Source: Branchiostoma floridae
Lineage: Eukaryota; Chordata; Leptocardii; Amphioxiformes; Branchiostomatidae
Direction: 5' to 3'
Length of the DNA stretch: 64,000 nt
NCBI RefSeq assembly: GCF_000003815.2
Contig: NC_049997.1
Coordinates: 3,051,735 to 3,115,734, forward strand
This document shows positions 44,176 through 56,605 of this stretch, in pieces. The notes beneath the pieces were generated by a model. It saw only the letters and a program-made list of their open reading frames with translations. It ran no database searches and had not been told where the DNA came from. Numbering within the stretch: position 1 is the first letter of the stretch; every line of letters begins with the position of its first letter. The translations under genes and the position numbers were made by a program.

Positions 44176-44428
44176 ACTTGTACCAACACAGATGAACTTT
44201 CAAGTTAACATTATAGATTAATGCAATAAAACAATTCATTAACTGTAAAAATTCCCTTGTCCCAGAAGTTGGGTAGACATAGACAATTGCAGTTGTACAA
44301 CTTGTGATGCATACTATGAATTGACTTTCGTCCAAGTCATAAAACGCTGACAGCCAAGGTTCGTATCATTTTTCCCATCTCTAGCCTCTACCAGGCTCCA
44401 CATGTCACTGGAAAGATAGTGCAAATTG

Positions 44429-44500
44429 GCTAGCCTCTATAGCAGGCTCTCTGGAGTAGTTTTCCGTCTATGTTGGCTCAGTATACATTATTGCTGGTAA
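44429..44500. mobile_element. Half of a foldback MITE (copy 4)
   Basis: TAGCCTCTATAGCAGGCTCT through TTGGCTCAGTATACATTATTGC matches the left half of the family. No right half follows. Confidence 0.55.
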
Positions 44501-44849
44501 TTACATGCTTGAAAAAAGCATGTACTGTTTCTGGTAGGGATCTTTGTGATTCCGGACCGATATCTCTAGAACCTCTGGATGGATTGCGATTTCCTTTGCT
44601 ATGGGGATAGAGTGTGTGACCTATTGTGCTATTAAGTAGATTAGAAGTTTGCTGTTGTTTTGTGGTTCGTTTTTTAAAAAATATTTACACCCCTTTTCCT
44701 GATATGGAGTGATCCGGCCTCATTCCCTCTGTCTCAACCTCCTTGGGGACAGCTAGCAGCTGTAACATGTGTTTTGAGTTTTCAGTAGCATGGTCCGAGT
44801 GTGTGGAAGGGTCGTTTCCAGTGCTACATCTCCAGAACAGAACGTGTGA

Positions 44850-45215
44850 TTTACCTCCATGAAAAATGGAGGTATAGTTTTTGGTGTGTCTGTGTGTGTG
44901 TCTGTTTGTGTTTCCACATATTTGTGGTCAGCATAACTTTAGAACCTGTTGATGGATTGTAATGATATTTGGTATTTGGGTAGGTGTTTGGAAGACGAAG
45001 GTCAAAGTCAATTTTGGATCCCCTGGTGTGTGACCTTGGTACTGCAACAGAACTTGGATTTTTGTATCTTTTGACATGGATATGCTATGGTCTTGATTTT
45101 TGGTGGCACATAGCTTGTGGTGTAAGGAAGGAGTGTTGTATGTTTGGGCCCTCTAGCAGCTTGCTCTAGAACTGCTGGGGCATTCTGGTCAAAATCTTCC
45201 AAGGAGCAAAAAAGA
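44850..45215. repeat. Dispersed repeat (CCTCCATGAAAAAT family), copy 2
   Basis: Close match in the same orientation to 35465-35870 (see that entry). A related, more diverged start is seen at about 44520-44600. Confidence 0.8.
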
Positions 45216-45529
45216 GCAACTGTGACCATCGCTGTCACCTCTGTATGGTGTGAACCATTATATACACATTGAGATACAATGTATGTGCCAGGTGCAGGTG
45301 TAACAATAGGAAATAAAAATGAAATGGTGAGGACACCAGAAAGGTGTAGTTTTGGATCTCACTGTTTACCATAGGTAGATATATAACTTAAGAACAATGA
45401 TGGAATAATTTTGCCAAACGTCAAACCATATCAACCCCCACGACACACCATACGCACCATCACAAAACAAAATATTTCAAGCAGGTTTGAGTTTTCAGAC
45501 TCTTGTTTCTTTTTGCAGTCAGTCGCTTT

Positions 45530-45648
45530 CCCTGTCGGCCCCGTGGAGCAGAAGGGACCCAGTACAAAAAGAAATGGCCAGCAAAAGTGTATTATATGAG
45601 CCAAAAAAAGACGGCAAAAGGGCAACAGAAAGCATGTAATAGAGGCTA
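45530..45648. mobile_element. Half of a foldback MITE (copy 5)
   Basis: CCCAGTACAAAAAGAAATGG, CCAGCAAAAGTGTATTATAT, GAGCCAAAAAAAGACGG and a terminal TAATAGAGGCTA match the right half of the family. Confidence 0.6.
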
Positions 45649-45649
45649 C

Positions 45650-47050
45650 AAATTGGCTAAATAGACAAATAATACACCAGAGGAGTCAGCTAGCCGAGGG
45701 GTACAATTTGCGACGAAAACAGTGAAACAGGAGAGAGTTATGGTGCATCTCTTCCTGTGTATCCATGCCCCCAACCGCTTTACAAATATTGACCTCGTCA
45801 GAAAACGATTCACACATCCATGGGAACCAGAGATTTTCCCAGATAAGGTCATTAACCAATTATCTCTTATATCCGAACTGAATTATGTGGTACTGGATCC
45901 ATGTACCAGCCATTTAATTAATTAACTAGTAATTAATTGGCGTTTAATGAAGTTTATTTGCAAGTTCTTGCCCGAGGGCTAATTGCAACATGAAACATAC
46001 CGAAAATATAGTAAACATACATAAAATAAAGTAATTTGGTATAGATAACAATGGTGAAAAATGTAGTGGCTATTCTATCACTGATATGGACTGCTGAGAG
46101 CTACAATCTACGCATCTGGGGTTTGACTTCTTTTCTGGAAGCAGTGAAAGACGAAGTACCCCACTTTTTCTATGATGAGTGTGTTATGTGACGTTAACAG
46201 CGTTATAGTTTTGTTTTCATCGGTAAGCGTTTGGAAATTTTTGTGTGTTTTGCATACCTCTTCAAATAACTCATTTCTTTCCTTGTCATTAGAGAGGCAG
46301 TTGGAAATAAAATGTATTTCGGAATTAATGGACTAAGGTTCCAAGGCCTATGTCGTATTAAACGTTTTCCTTGTTCCTGGTGCGACACAAATCGCTCACG
46401 CTAAGACGACTTAGCTTGGGTACCATTTTCCGCTGCTAAGACGAATCTACTTACCCTTAAAAAATGAAAAGAAAAACGGCAAATAGTGACAATTGATATA
46501 TGTATATATACAGAATAGTTGATATATACAAAACAAAGGTAGATCGCTTCTAAAATAGATGTGTATCAACTAGTTAACTATACTCACTCATTCCGATGAT
46601 TCCTCATGCTCATAAAGATACGAAGAAATATGAGGTGAAAATGTAGACATCTTTATTTCTGTTTTCTTTGTAAATTCGTCTTGTGTAGGAAATAGTGTTT
46701 TGATGGTTGTTGCTCCTGAAGCTTGAGGCGTTGTAAAGATGGGATAATTGTCTGTTGTTTCGGTTCATCGTAAAAACATTTTTGTGGGAAAAGAATCATG
46801 ATATTGTTTGCTGAACCCGTATGTCTAAATATTTGCCGACACGGTGGTATCAACAATTCACACGTCTTTGGCGACCACATACATTGTAAGGCCTCTATCC
46901 AATAAATTTTGAGTATTTTAGGGTTTCAGCCAAACTCCTATCAACCTGTTGCATTACTTAAGTTTTGCTGAAGAGAAGATGCTTTTAGCAAGGTTGTAAA
47001 ACTAGCTACAGACAGAAATTTGCGTCCATCTGTGTGAGTTTTCTAGCCCC
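45650..47050. other. Intergenic, with an inverted LINE tail at about 45950-45990
   Basis: No gene is supported. TTTATTTGCAAGTTCTTGCC followed by GAGGGCTAATTGCAACATG is the reverse complement of the LINE tail seen at 23.5 and 55.8 kb. The rest is AT-rich sequence. Confidence 0.5.
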
Positions 47051-47059
47051 AGTCGTGTC

Positions 47060-47145
47060 CAGGTGCAGCCCTACCGTCTGTGGAACACATCCGGACTCAG
47101 ACATGGCGGCGCCCGGCCAGCCTTTAACATGGAAATTCTCTCGAG
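47060..47145 (+). promoter_or_regulatory. Conserved upstream block 1 of MRF-A
   Basis: CCAGGTGCAG (E-box CAGGTG), then CTCAGACATGGCGGCGCCCG and CCTTTAACATGGAAATTCTC. Equivalent blocks occur at 55890-55985 upstream of MRF-B and at 63185-63245. About 1.75 kb before the MRF-A start. CCTTTAACATGG is CArG-like, as expected of muscle enhancers, though that role is inferred. Confidence 0.6.
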
Positions 47146-47447
47146 CCGGGAAGCGAGAGGCGAAAATTCTTCTCTCAGCGTGATGATGCTTTCATCACTC
47201 ACCCGTTTACCGGTGGGGAGAGGGGGTATGGGGTCGTGTTTGGGTCAAGTACACGTTGCTTTTTTATACCGCCCCTTACGACAACTGTATATTTTAGTCA
47301 ACTTACAGTCATGCCAGGTTTCAAAATGTTAAATGTCAAACATTGTGATCCTTCTTTAGATACCTTACAGCCCCTTGGTGCAATATAAGATGTATCCGCA
47401 AGAGGCGTTATTGCATTTAACGTGGGTAGACCGTATATGGGGCATAA

Positions 47448-47580
47448 ATACGGCTAGGCTCTGTTTGGTTTTTAACGCCTTTTAAAGCGTTTTATCGGGT
47501 ATTTCTTATTTTGGAAGGGTCTCTTTTTGTTATAGAAGCGACTAAAAAGACGTTAAGATATTAGACAGAGCCAAACCTCT
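47448..47580. mobile_element. Possible small foldback element
   Basis: The ends GGCTCTGTTTGGTTTTT and AGACAGAGCCAAACC are inverted around AACGCC/TTTTAAAGCG sequence. Related words occur near 7725-7780 and 52065-52130. Confidence 0.35.
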
Positions 47581-47845
47581 ACTTTGAGTGTACAAAATTA
47601 CTAGTTGTCCTTTTAAATTGTTTGAAGGCAAAGAAAGCTTTGAAAAAGTAAATGCATGAATGCACTTTTCTTAATGGTTGACTTTGATAAAAAAAGTCTT
47701 TGTTGCTATGAACTTTAAGACATGAGTGTGTAGCCAGTGATTGCTGACCTCGTTTTTTTCCAAATTGGAGTAAGATGTTGCGTTCGGTGGTTTGGTGCCG
47801 TTTTAAATCGCCCCTCCCCTCCACACGAATACTCCACAGTACAGA

Positions 47846-47890
47846 AGCCCCGCACCTTTCATGTGCAGCGACCGTGACGTGTTCTCTCTC
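47846..47890 (+). promoter_or_regulatory. Conserved upstream block 2 of MRF-A
   Basis: CGCACCTTTCATGTGCAGCG followed by ACCGTGACGTGTT, nearly identical to 56606-56645 upstream of MRF-B. It contains an E-box (CATGTG) and a CRE-like TGACGT. About 1.0 kb upstream of the start codon. Confidence 0.65.
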
Positions 47891-48607
47891 CGCTCACGAC
47901 AGGACCGGGCAAAATGGGATTTCAACATGCGAGGAATTCTCTAAATTCTCCCGTTGAGAAAGATAGACCCACCGTGTGTCAATGTACAGCGGTTCATATT
48001 CCTATATATACTTGATTTTATTCCCATTTATAAGGCATCCCTGAATAGACGATCGATATTAGAAACGTCGTACCTTTTAGAACACAGTTCCGCAGGAAAA
48101 TCCATGCTGTTACACCTTGATAGCCATATGTGATGCTGGTTATGTACATGTGAACTTGAAATTAGGTCTTTTAAAGTTACGTAGTATTACTTTGATGAAA
48201 TCGTTGTTATTGTCACCCAAAGCACAAAATAAAAGGTGTTCTGTGATCTGACACCAAAGTTACGTTGTTTAGTTGAAATTCACCTGTATTAGGTGTTTAT
48301 GATCTCTTCGGCTTTTGTCGTCTCACGGTCAACAGCTTCAGGCAGGGCCTCAGTCAGTTACTGGTTACAGTTCTTGCCTGTCAGTGCCTTTGATGACTAT
48401 GTTTTTATACGTGTTTATGATACATCTGAATTTATTTCAGTGTGTAAGTCACAAGGGTTTTATAGAGGTTTCTAGCGAAGAGCTTTCAAGTCCAATTTTC
48501 TTCACGCGAACTAAACATGCTACCTCGAATAACGTCGTTCTCGAAGTGCGGCAAAATCTTATAGCACATAGCAAGGAGGACCCCCTTGCTGTTTACAGTG
48601 CCATTTT

Positions 48608-48740
48608 TGTTTGCCACCCAAGTCGGATTTGGTCCGATTTTCCTCGGCGGGTGGAACGGTGTCCTACCGAGACAGCTTTGCCTTTCGATCGGTTCTCCAG
48701 CGGGAACACCTCCCGGCCGTCATGAATATTCAACACCTTG
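48608..48740 (+). promoter_or_regulatory. Conserved proximal block 3 of MRF-A
   Basis: GCCACCCAAGTCGG, CCGATTTTCCTCGG, CCTACCGAGA and ATGAATATTCA occur in the same order at 57128-57262 in MRF-B. It lies 140-270 bp before the start codon. Confidence 0.6.
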
Positions 48741-48781
48741 TGAGGAGGAGCTTGAGGAATCCCCTGGTGAGGATGTACGGA

Positions 48782-48787
48782 TATAAA
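48782..48787 (+). promoter_or_regulatory. TATA box of MRF-A
   Basis: TATAAA 94 bp before the chosen start codon predicts a transcription start near 48812. MRF-B has TATATTA at about 57317 in the equivalent position. Confidence 0.6.
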
Positions 48788-48875
48788 GGCAGACCTGCCC
48801 TCCTTTAAACTCACACGTGGACTCTTGTTGACAACACGACTCTTCCTTCACACAGTCTTCCGCTGTTTCTTCATG

Positions 48876-50574
48876 ATGAACTACACAGAGCTGAGCAGCT
48901 GTCGGTTCCAGTTCGACACGTCCTACCCACAATCACCGGACCAAGGCTTGGACATGTTCGGCAGTCTGCAGGTCCCCGCCCCGATGGAAGCGTACGGAGG
49001 CTACGGTGAGTCCGCCGGGCACGTCCCGGCCCCGGCGGCGGCAGCTCACGGGCCCGGGCGGTGTCTGATGTGGGCCTGTAAGACGTGCCGGAGCAGGAAG
49101 GCGTCTCGGCACGACAGGAGGAAGGCCGCCACCATGAGGGAGAGAAGACGGCTCGTCAAGGTGAACGAGGCGTTCGAGGTGCTGAAGAAAAAGACGCACA
49201 TGAAGCCGAACCAGAAGACGCCCAAGGTGGACATCCTCCGGAACGCCATCGCCTACATCGAGCAGCTGCACCAGACTCTGCGGGACGGTCAGGAGAACTC
49301 GGCGGGACAGAGTGCGGACTCCCCCGCGGCCAGCCCCGGGGCATGCTCCGATGGAATGGTGAGTTTCTCCATCATCTTTCCCTGAAATTGAAAAGCATGT
49401 TTCAATCATTTATCCCGGTTTTTATTGCTTTTATTAGGTTGGTCGACGGGACGTGTCCTTAAACTTTTAAATCATAAATGTCGCCGTCGCTCAATCGCAT
49501 TCTACATGTAGTCATGGCCATGGAATCCAAACATATACTTATAAGTAGCCAGCAGGAGAAATCATTATCCATCAATCGTTAACGATTACGTTTTAAGAAA
49601 AATACTTTGTTTGACTCTGACGCATCCTGTAAAATTTCGTCAGCATATTGAATCCTGCAAAATCACGCATTTTGATATCATACACGCGTTTTCCTCTGCA
49701 TCACTTAAATGATGACAAGAATTGTAAGGTAGCTACAAATGAGTAACGTTTTGTTTGATGTTGTTTCACAGGATTTAAACAGTCCGGCCAGCTCGTCATC
49801 AGAGTCAAGTTTCACCTGGACGGACGGTGACCTGTACCCCTCTACTGACCTCCTCTCCGGTAAGTCTTGTCATCAGGCATGTACATTTATCTTTCTGTCA
49901 GAATTGAATTGTGGCAAGAACACCTGAGTCCAGGACGATCGTGCGATAGTTCTTGGGACAGCCATGCAGTTTTAAAAGTTCAGCTGTCCTGCTACACAAA
50001 AGGCTGTGTTAGAGCCATGTCGGTGGTTTGTTCTATCATAGCCTGCTATGGCATCAAAATCGTGCGACAATCGCACAGCGTATGTGATCGTGCCCTGACT
50101 CTTCAAATAAAAGTTAGGCTTCGGCTGGTTTTTACGTTTCTGCCTAGCTTTCTATTCTGTAAGAGTTTCTTTTGGTCCACCAGGCGACTTGAGAGTAACA
50201 AAACGTCATCTTTCTCTTTACCTTGTACTAAAGAACACGGTCGGTCAAATGTGAGAGGAATTGTTCAGGATCAATCAGAGGTGATAAAAGAGGACAGTAT
50301 TTCATTTCTCTAACATGTTTCTATTGCCTACCAGCCAACATGAGAATACCAAAACCTTGTAGTTGTAGTTGTAGTTGTAGTAGTTGTACGGAATAATCCG
50401 AGGTAGTTGGAGGAGGAGTAGGTCGAGGACACTTTTGCAGTTTCTCTAACATGTTTCCTTTGTCTCCCGTCGACAGATTTCCTGTCCAGCATGTCTAGTG
50501 AAGCCGCTGGGACGAGTCTTGACAACCTGTCGTCCATCGTCAACAGCATCGCGCTTCCCGACGGGCACCTGTAG
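48876..50574 (+). CDS. MRF: Myogenic regulatory factor A (MyoD-family bHLH, 222 aa)
   Basis: Predicted nuclear E-box-binding transcription factor that drives muscle differentiation. Exons 48876-49358, 49772-49859 and 50477-50574 join in phase to 222 codons. Seen: N-terminal [11 protein letters not shown], Cys/His-rich segment with the WACK tryptophan ([11 protein letters not shown], 61-71), basic region [12 protein letters not shown] (81-92) with the myogenic Ala-Thr pair, HLH to about 133, and C-terminal helix [15 protein letters not shown] in exon 3. The loop/helix 2 is unusual: [10 protein letters not shown] replaces the near-invariant [10 protein letters not shown]. The start at 48876 was chosen because it aligns with the MRF-B start and has A at -3. 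ATG 48873 is adjacent, and an in-frame ATG at 48825 would add 17 residues. Three-exon layout matches vertebrate MRFs. Confidence 0.95.
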
Positions 50575-50579
50575 TCATG

Positions 50580-50625
50580 GACACAAGATGGCGGCGTCCA
50601 AGATGGCGGATCCAAGATGGCGGCC
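50580..50625 (+). repeat. Short CAAGATGGCGG repeat in MRF-A 3' UTR
   Basis: CAAGATGGCGG-type words occur three times within about 45 bp just after the stop codon. The core resembles a YY1-type CAAGATGGCGGC motif, though function here is unknown. Confidence 0.6.
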
Positions 50626-50802
50626 ACAATCACTAAAATATTCCGTTCCTTTGTAATCAATTCCATGTTCGACGGACTCTTCTGTCACTAATAGAAAGTC
50701 GTAAATTTTATACGTAATTGACATTTCGACCATGTACGACTTGTGCAAGAATGTCATCGAGAAATGTGTCGTGATTTTTTGTCAATATGAATCTATTTTT
50801 AT

Positions 50803-50808
50803 AATAAA
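50803..50808 (+). terminator. Probable polyadenylation signal of MRF-A
   Basis: AATAAA lies 229 bp after the MRF-A stop codon, following an AT-rich 3' UTR. Confidence 0.6.
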
Positions 50809-50819
50809 ATATCAAGGAA

Positions 50820-53280
50820 AAGTATACCATGTTGTCGTCTGATTTACGTATACAATGTACTTTAGTGTCAGGGATAGTAAAGGGGTCGACATGACCGGTG
50901 AACATATCGATGGATCTAATGAGGAAAAAAGATACAGATCAGTCCAGAAACTCGGAAGTATGAAATATAGACAAAGTTAGTATGTTACTTATAACTGTCC
51001 TGTTAGGTTCATCACAGGTCGTAATCACAGAAAAAGCAATACAAACTTACAAAAAACTTTAAGGAACATTTCAAGTAATAGTTATACTGACTAGATCTAT
51101 ATCTTTGTGCAGGTATAGCAAGAAATGAGTGTTCTTACACGTGGACAGCCCAACCGCGTTCAAACTTCGACATGCCCTTTAAACAGAATTAGAAAACGTT
51201 TTACACCTGGTTGAAAATTTAAGACACCCTTTTCTATGCAGGGCGCTTTGAAAACCGCCCTAGTGTCGACACGTCGTCCCTTGTTAAGTAAATAAAATGA
51301 AATGAAGTGCTACAGAGGAGTCTATAGTTCGCAGCAACAAGGTCATCTACCTAAATCAGAATGCATTCTTTAGTTATTTACACACTTGAAACCCTTCAAC
51401 ACGGCCCTTACCATACAGGCGATATAATGCCTACCTATCCTTGCCTACATATAGTATGTTCCTTGATGAATAAGTAAAGCCCGTAGAAAGTGTTGCCAAG
51501 TTCAGGGCGTAAGAACTGTACGTCTGTTGACACAAGCTATGGTACATGTATATTGTTGCCACGAAAGCTGCTATACCCCATTTCCACTAGGACAACGCTC
51601 TGGTCGCGCGCACCTTAAATTTAACTCTTATCTTCTTATCATGATACTGGACAAAACCCCGCGTGGGGCATAATGTCCAGGAACTCGCCTAACAAATTGT
51701 ATAGAACAGAAAACTTATCTTTTTTACGCTTTGTGTGTTTTGTTGTCTTTTCAGTCACACGTTTACATTTTTTATGATATACCCTGTATGAAATTGAAGG
51801 ATACACATGTCCTATTTAGGTCGCAGTCAGAGAGCAGCGCGATCGTCGTCTAGTGGAAAGGGGCTTTAGAAGAAGCCATGTGACCTACCCGAGTACTCCG
51901 CTTTCTATCAAATATGATTACTAAGTCAATTGTTGCCTTGATTACGTTCAAATTTACTGTTTGTGCCCCAAATGAGAGGTTGTATGATAAACACTTATGG
52001 AAGAATAAAGTATGAAATGATTTAAACTCCAAGCAGATGTTTTTATCGTTTTTTTTTAATGTTTGGCTGGTGGACTTAAAAAGCGCTTAAAACACGTCCA
52101 AAACCAGCCGAGGCCGAACCTCTGCTAGTTGGCAAGTAGCTATTGGGCTGAACAAAGTTTCCAAGGAGTATAAAAGCCCACAGTTTCCAAAGAGCCCAAA
52201 TAAGCTAAAAAAAAATCTGTCAATGAAGTTAGCTGGCCCACTGTGTCTCCTATGATCGCCTTTAAACGGTCTTTTCCCCTAATTTCAACCGTACAGCTGC
52301 AGCCAGAAATCACCAGCTGATTTCTGGGGTGGACTTTAAACAATCGCCGGGCTTGTTTGCTCAGTAACTGGGCCCGATCGGGCGCAAGTGTTCCTTCCCT
52401 CCGAGAGTTGGGGGTAGCTGCACGGTGCGCCCTGTACAAACCTTCTCGGGGCAACTGTTCCAATATCCTCACGACAAATCACTCCCCTGAGGAGACACAC
52501 TTTCCGCGCGGCCCTCAAGATGGATGGGGGTAGGGTGACGTCACTGCAGTACATCATGGTCACCGCTAGGTGATGCAGGTGTCACAGAGCGTTTAGATGG
52601 ACTTGAAAGATACTATCAAGCGAAGAATCAAAGGTTTCCAAAGTATTTCATCATTTCAAAGTAAGGCATTACTACACAAAAATACAAATTCTATTAGCAG
52701 GAATGTTACGAGGCTTTTATTATAACCCAACAATTAGCGAAAGGAGATTCGACCATGTACTTTTTTTTTCCTTTTTTACTTCGCGGCGAAATAACTTATG
52801 AACGGCAATCTTGTATGTAAGCTTTGGTTTTGGATATGATTAGGCTGAAACTAAGTTTATGAAAAAAATGTGGACAAATTCATCATATCAAAGACTCTTT
52901 TGGCTTGACTTGACTTAAAAGATCGTCATAAGAATGTACTTGCAAGAATGCGCGCAATTCATACCGGGTGTTTTCTTGCTGTTGCTACGTGCATGGATAA
53001 AATACATTTCTTATTCTAGTGTGACCGCGACCAACATGCACCCCGCCCTCCGCACGACAAACGTCGACAGATGAATTTGACCCTGACTCTAGGAGTGAGC
53101 AGTTGTGGCAAGTGGCACGCGTCGACAGCACGGCCGGACAAAGGCCTGCCTTATACGTGCCCGTCCCCCGTGTCGCCGGCAGCCCGCAAGTCGCGTGGAT
53201 GAACAAGAGGAGACCGGGTCCTGTGTCGTCCTCCCGGGCCGGGTATCCACACCCAGGAGACGGGAGGGAGGCTTCGGTTT
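50820..53280. other. MRF-A to MRF-B intergenic, first part
   Basis: No gene is supported. CAAAACCAGCCGAGGCCGAACC near 52100 may be a foldback-element end. The open frames at 52140-52563 and 53103-53363 lack domains and splice signals. Confidence 0.4.
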
Positions 53281-53289
53281 CTGTTCCTA

Positions 53290-53950
53290 CTGTCTGTTGC
53301 TATGCGATTTCTTCAATAAATGAACGAACAGGAAAACCATTTCAACATTCTATAGGTGTATGAATGAGGATTGAATGTTGCTATGCGATTTCTTCAATTG
53401 ATGAAAGAACATAATCCCCAAGCAGATCCTACGGTGCCATAAGATAGTATCAAAGCTGGCCAGGGAGTATAGCCGGCTAAGGGAGTCAAACGGGCACCGG
53501 AAGTTTGATACTATACATTACGCACCCTGGATCTGGTTGGAGATTAGAAAGAACAGGCTAGGCAAACCATTAAATTTACTATCATAGGTGTATGGATGAG
53601 GATAGAATGTTGCTATGCGATTTCTTGAATAGATGAATGAACAGGAAAACATTTACACAATCTGAAGATGTATTACTGAGGATAGAATGCTGCCATGGTC
53701 GTGGATTATACGAGACTATTATGATAATGTTTCTGCGACACGTATTATAAAAGATACGATACCATGACAGGGAACACTGCGGCTTGTATACTAGTACTAA
53801 GTAGGTGTATGAATGTGGATAGAATGTTGCTATGCGATTTCTTCAATTGATGAATTAACAGGAAAAACACTATTTAAACATTCTATACATGTATGAAGTA
53901 TGAATGAGGATAGAATGTTACCACAGTCGTGAATTATATGACACTGATTA
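53290..53950. repeat. Degenerate interspersed tandem repeat (GTTGCTATGCGATTTCTTC)
   Basis: TTGCTATGCGATTTCTTCAAT followed by GATGAA, ACAGGAAAA and a GTATGAATGAGGATAGAATG-like stretch recurs at about 53298, 53375, 53610 and 53828. Spacing is irregular and unrelated sequence lies between copies. Confidence 0.75.
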
Positions 53951-54336
53951 AGCCTCTGCCTCGTATCATAAAAGATATGATATCACGAAGAGAAATACTG
54001 ATATTTTATCACAAAATGTAAATACAATGTCACGTTTTTTGTACGTCTCCAACTAGATGACAGGCTCTGGACTACAATTGAATTTCTAAAAAGCAAGCTG
54101 GCCTTGTTGTAACTTTTGTTTTTGTTGTTGTTTCTTTTATCTAAATTCAATGGTGTGTGAAGCGTTTTATACAGCTGCTATGAAATATGTGGATTTAGCA
54201 TAAGACAACAAACAATTGATTGAATGAGCTAACACAAAATGGGTCGGAAATTTCAATAATTTTGAATCTTCAATTTCAGCCCGGAAAGTTTGCTGCTCAC
54301 TGCTTTCAGTTTGGTGATTTTTGACAATTTTCTTTG

Positions 54337-54359
54337 CCCCCCCCCCCCCCCCCCCCCCC
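54337..54359. repeat. Poly-C homopolymer (23 nt)
   Basis: An uninterrupted C run. Shorter C/G runs occur at about 10270, 12138, 14810 and 36711. Confidence 0.97.
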
Positions 54360-55181
54360 AAATCTTGGGAAGAAGCTCTTTCTTGCGTTCATATGTGAAG
54401 ATCCGTACGTGTGTGTTATCTATGTGTGTGTCCGGGACCCCGGCTGTGTAATAAACACAGGCTCGTTGAAAAATCATCAACACTTTCTATGTCTTCAAGA
54501 TGCCGACAAAGATAGCAAACGTCTTCCATTCACTTTCACAAAGAAGAGAAAACAAGAAGACACACAAGTCTCCTGAAATCTCCGTTTTTATATGACGAAG
54601 AAAATGCTGACCAAGTACATAAACGTTTGCGCCAGAGAAACCCAAAGTTTTCCCTGAGAAAACCTACCGTATAAAGCAAATTTATCATCACTGAGGGACG
54701 CGATTTGGCGCGTACTGACAAAGTGACATCATTAGAAAACGATTGTCACTTCTGGGCTAAGTGGAGACGTGCCAGATAATAGTGATTCACACCGATCTGG
54801 CACTTCCGACTTCTGTGTGTATTGAGAGGCGGTTAGCACAAACAGCAGAACAAGAGATTTAACGGGATAAAGCTATTTTCGCCTTTGTGTTAATCCGGTT
54901 TAGAGTGGATTGTGGTAATCGAGCTAATAAACTCATCAGTGGCACGAGAGGATGAGATTTTAACGAGCACCATAACAAACGGTCAGAACTGAGCGAGCAG
55001 ATGTTAATGTCTTCAGAAGAAAACTCTCCCAAGATGGCGCAGTCTTTGTTTTCATCTGACTCATAACAGCTCTAAGTGATGAGGCACATGTGACTGTTAA
55101 GCACGGAAAGTTTGTTGTCATAAAGCTGGGACGTCCTTCCTAAAACTAACTCATAGTATTTCAAAGTGTGAAAACCTAAAA

Positions 55182-55310
55182 TAGCCTATACCGGGCTCCA
55201 CAGGTCGCAAACTGTACTCCTCGGCCATCTAACTCCTCTGGTGTGTTTTCTGTCTTATTTGGCCAATTTCTACTATTTTTCTAGCGACCTGTGGAGCCTG
55301 GTAGAGGCTA
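55182..55310. mobile_element. 129-bp MITE (TAGCCTCTACCAGGCTCC family)
   Basis: TAGCCTATACCGGGCTCCAC, AGGTCGC is mirrored by GCGACCTGTGGAGCCTGGTA, GAGGCTA. The same termini occur as the inner repeat of the 11.2-kb and 20.6-kb MITEs, and single ends lie near 44390 and 41150. Confidence 0.8.
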
Positions 55311-55539
55311 TGTGATAAATACATTGATTGTAGTCCAGTCTATTTGTTGCAGGATAGCAACTATTCGGGGATGTGTACTGCTTATCTCACATGCAACAGT
55401 CTGTGTTTATCACATGTAGTACGTTCTTTAAATAATCGGATCACAAATGTTTAACTTAAAAGTGATATTCTCAGAAATAAAATCAATTCAGACCTTTGCG
55501 GGTGTTTTGATACACAGAACTATTACCTCAGGACATAAG

Positions 55540-55880
55540 TTACCGTTACTTTTATTATACCCACAAAATTTCCAAACATTTACTGACAAAACAAAACTAT
55601 AACCCTGTTTACGTCACATAACAAACTCATTATAGAAAAAGTGGGACACTTCGTCTTCCACTGCTTCCATCCAGAAAACAAGTGAAACCCCAAATGCTTA
55701 GATTGTAGCTCTTTATCTGTACTGTACATATCACCAGAACAGCCTCTTGTTTCTACACCATCTATACCAAAGTCTTTTATTTTTTGTATGTTTACAATTT
55801 ATTCTGTATGTCACATGTTGCAATTAGCCCACGGGCAACAACTTGCAAATAAACTTTCATCATTATATTTCTATCCTTTC
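55540..55880 (+). mobile_element. LINE 3'-end fragment, copy 2
   Basis: IEKVGHFVFHC-like coding relic (about 55635), followed by TGTTGCAATTAGCCCACGGG, CAACAACTTGCAAATAAA. Parallel to 23330-23590. Contains stops. Confidence 0.5.
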
Positions 55881-55889
55881 TCCTCCCGG

Positions 55890-55985
55890 TTGGTCCAGGT
55901 GGCGGGAGCCGCGGCTGGTGTACACCTCCCGGGGTCAGACATACTGGCGGCCGGCGCGCGCCTTTTAAATGGAAATTCTTTCTAA
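55890..55985 (+). promoter_or_regulatory. Conserved upstream block 1 of MRF-B
   Basis: GTCCAGGTGGCG (E-box CAGGTG), GTCAGACATACTGGCGGCCG and CCTTTTAAATGGAAATTC match 47060-47145 in order and spacing. About 1.5 kb before the start codon. Confidence 0.6.
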
Positions 55986-56605
55986 TGGCTACAAGTTCTT
56001 GTCCCAGCATGGCGGGCCCTTCATGTCCGACCGCCCGGAGGATCCTGGGGGACACCAGAAGGATGACGTCATTTTCAGACGACGTTTAGGGTTGACCAAG
56101 GAGGCTTTATCAGCTAAAACCTCCAGGGTTGACCGATATTTTGTTTAGCTAAAATGACTTTAACTCGTGCGCTTCAAGTTTCTTTTCTATTTGATTGTTG
56201 AAGATGTTGTGTTTTTTTTGCCTACGTCGGGTAACGTTAACTTTGAGTTTGAAAGAGTTGTTTTAGAAATTTTGATCTAGAAGTAGAAATTGACGTCGGT
56301 TGACGACAACAAGTCAAAATATCAGAAAGAAAGAGAAAAAAATTCTAGAAAAAAAAGGAGGAAAGCAAATTTAGAATCTTTGTGTGTTTGTATTCTACGC
56401 TACTGTTTATCTTGGGAAGTCTTTCAATTCACAGACAATTGAGGACAATGGTCGTGTGTCCAAACAAAGCGATTGTATCATGCGAACAACTTCAAGGTGG
56501 CAAACTTCAGCACTTCTTGAAAGGAAGGGTACAAACACAGAACACGCACAAGCTGTAATAGGCCCTCACGTTTACATCACAACACCTCTGGACAACAGAT
56601 CTAGG

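Noticed and set aside
48933..49462. Frames of 125 and 158 codons overlapping MRF-A exon 1
   Set aside because: High-GC shadows of the bHLH exon. The annotated frame carries the MyoD-family domains.
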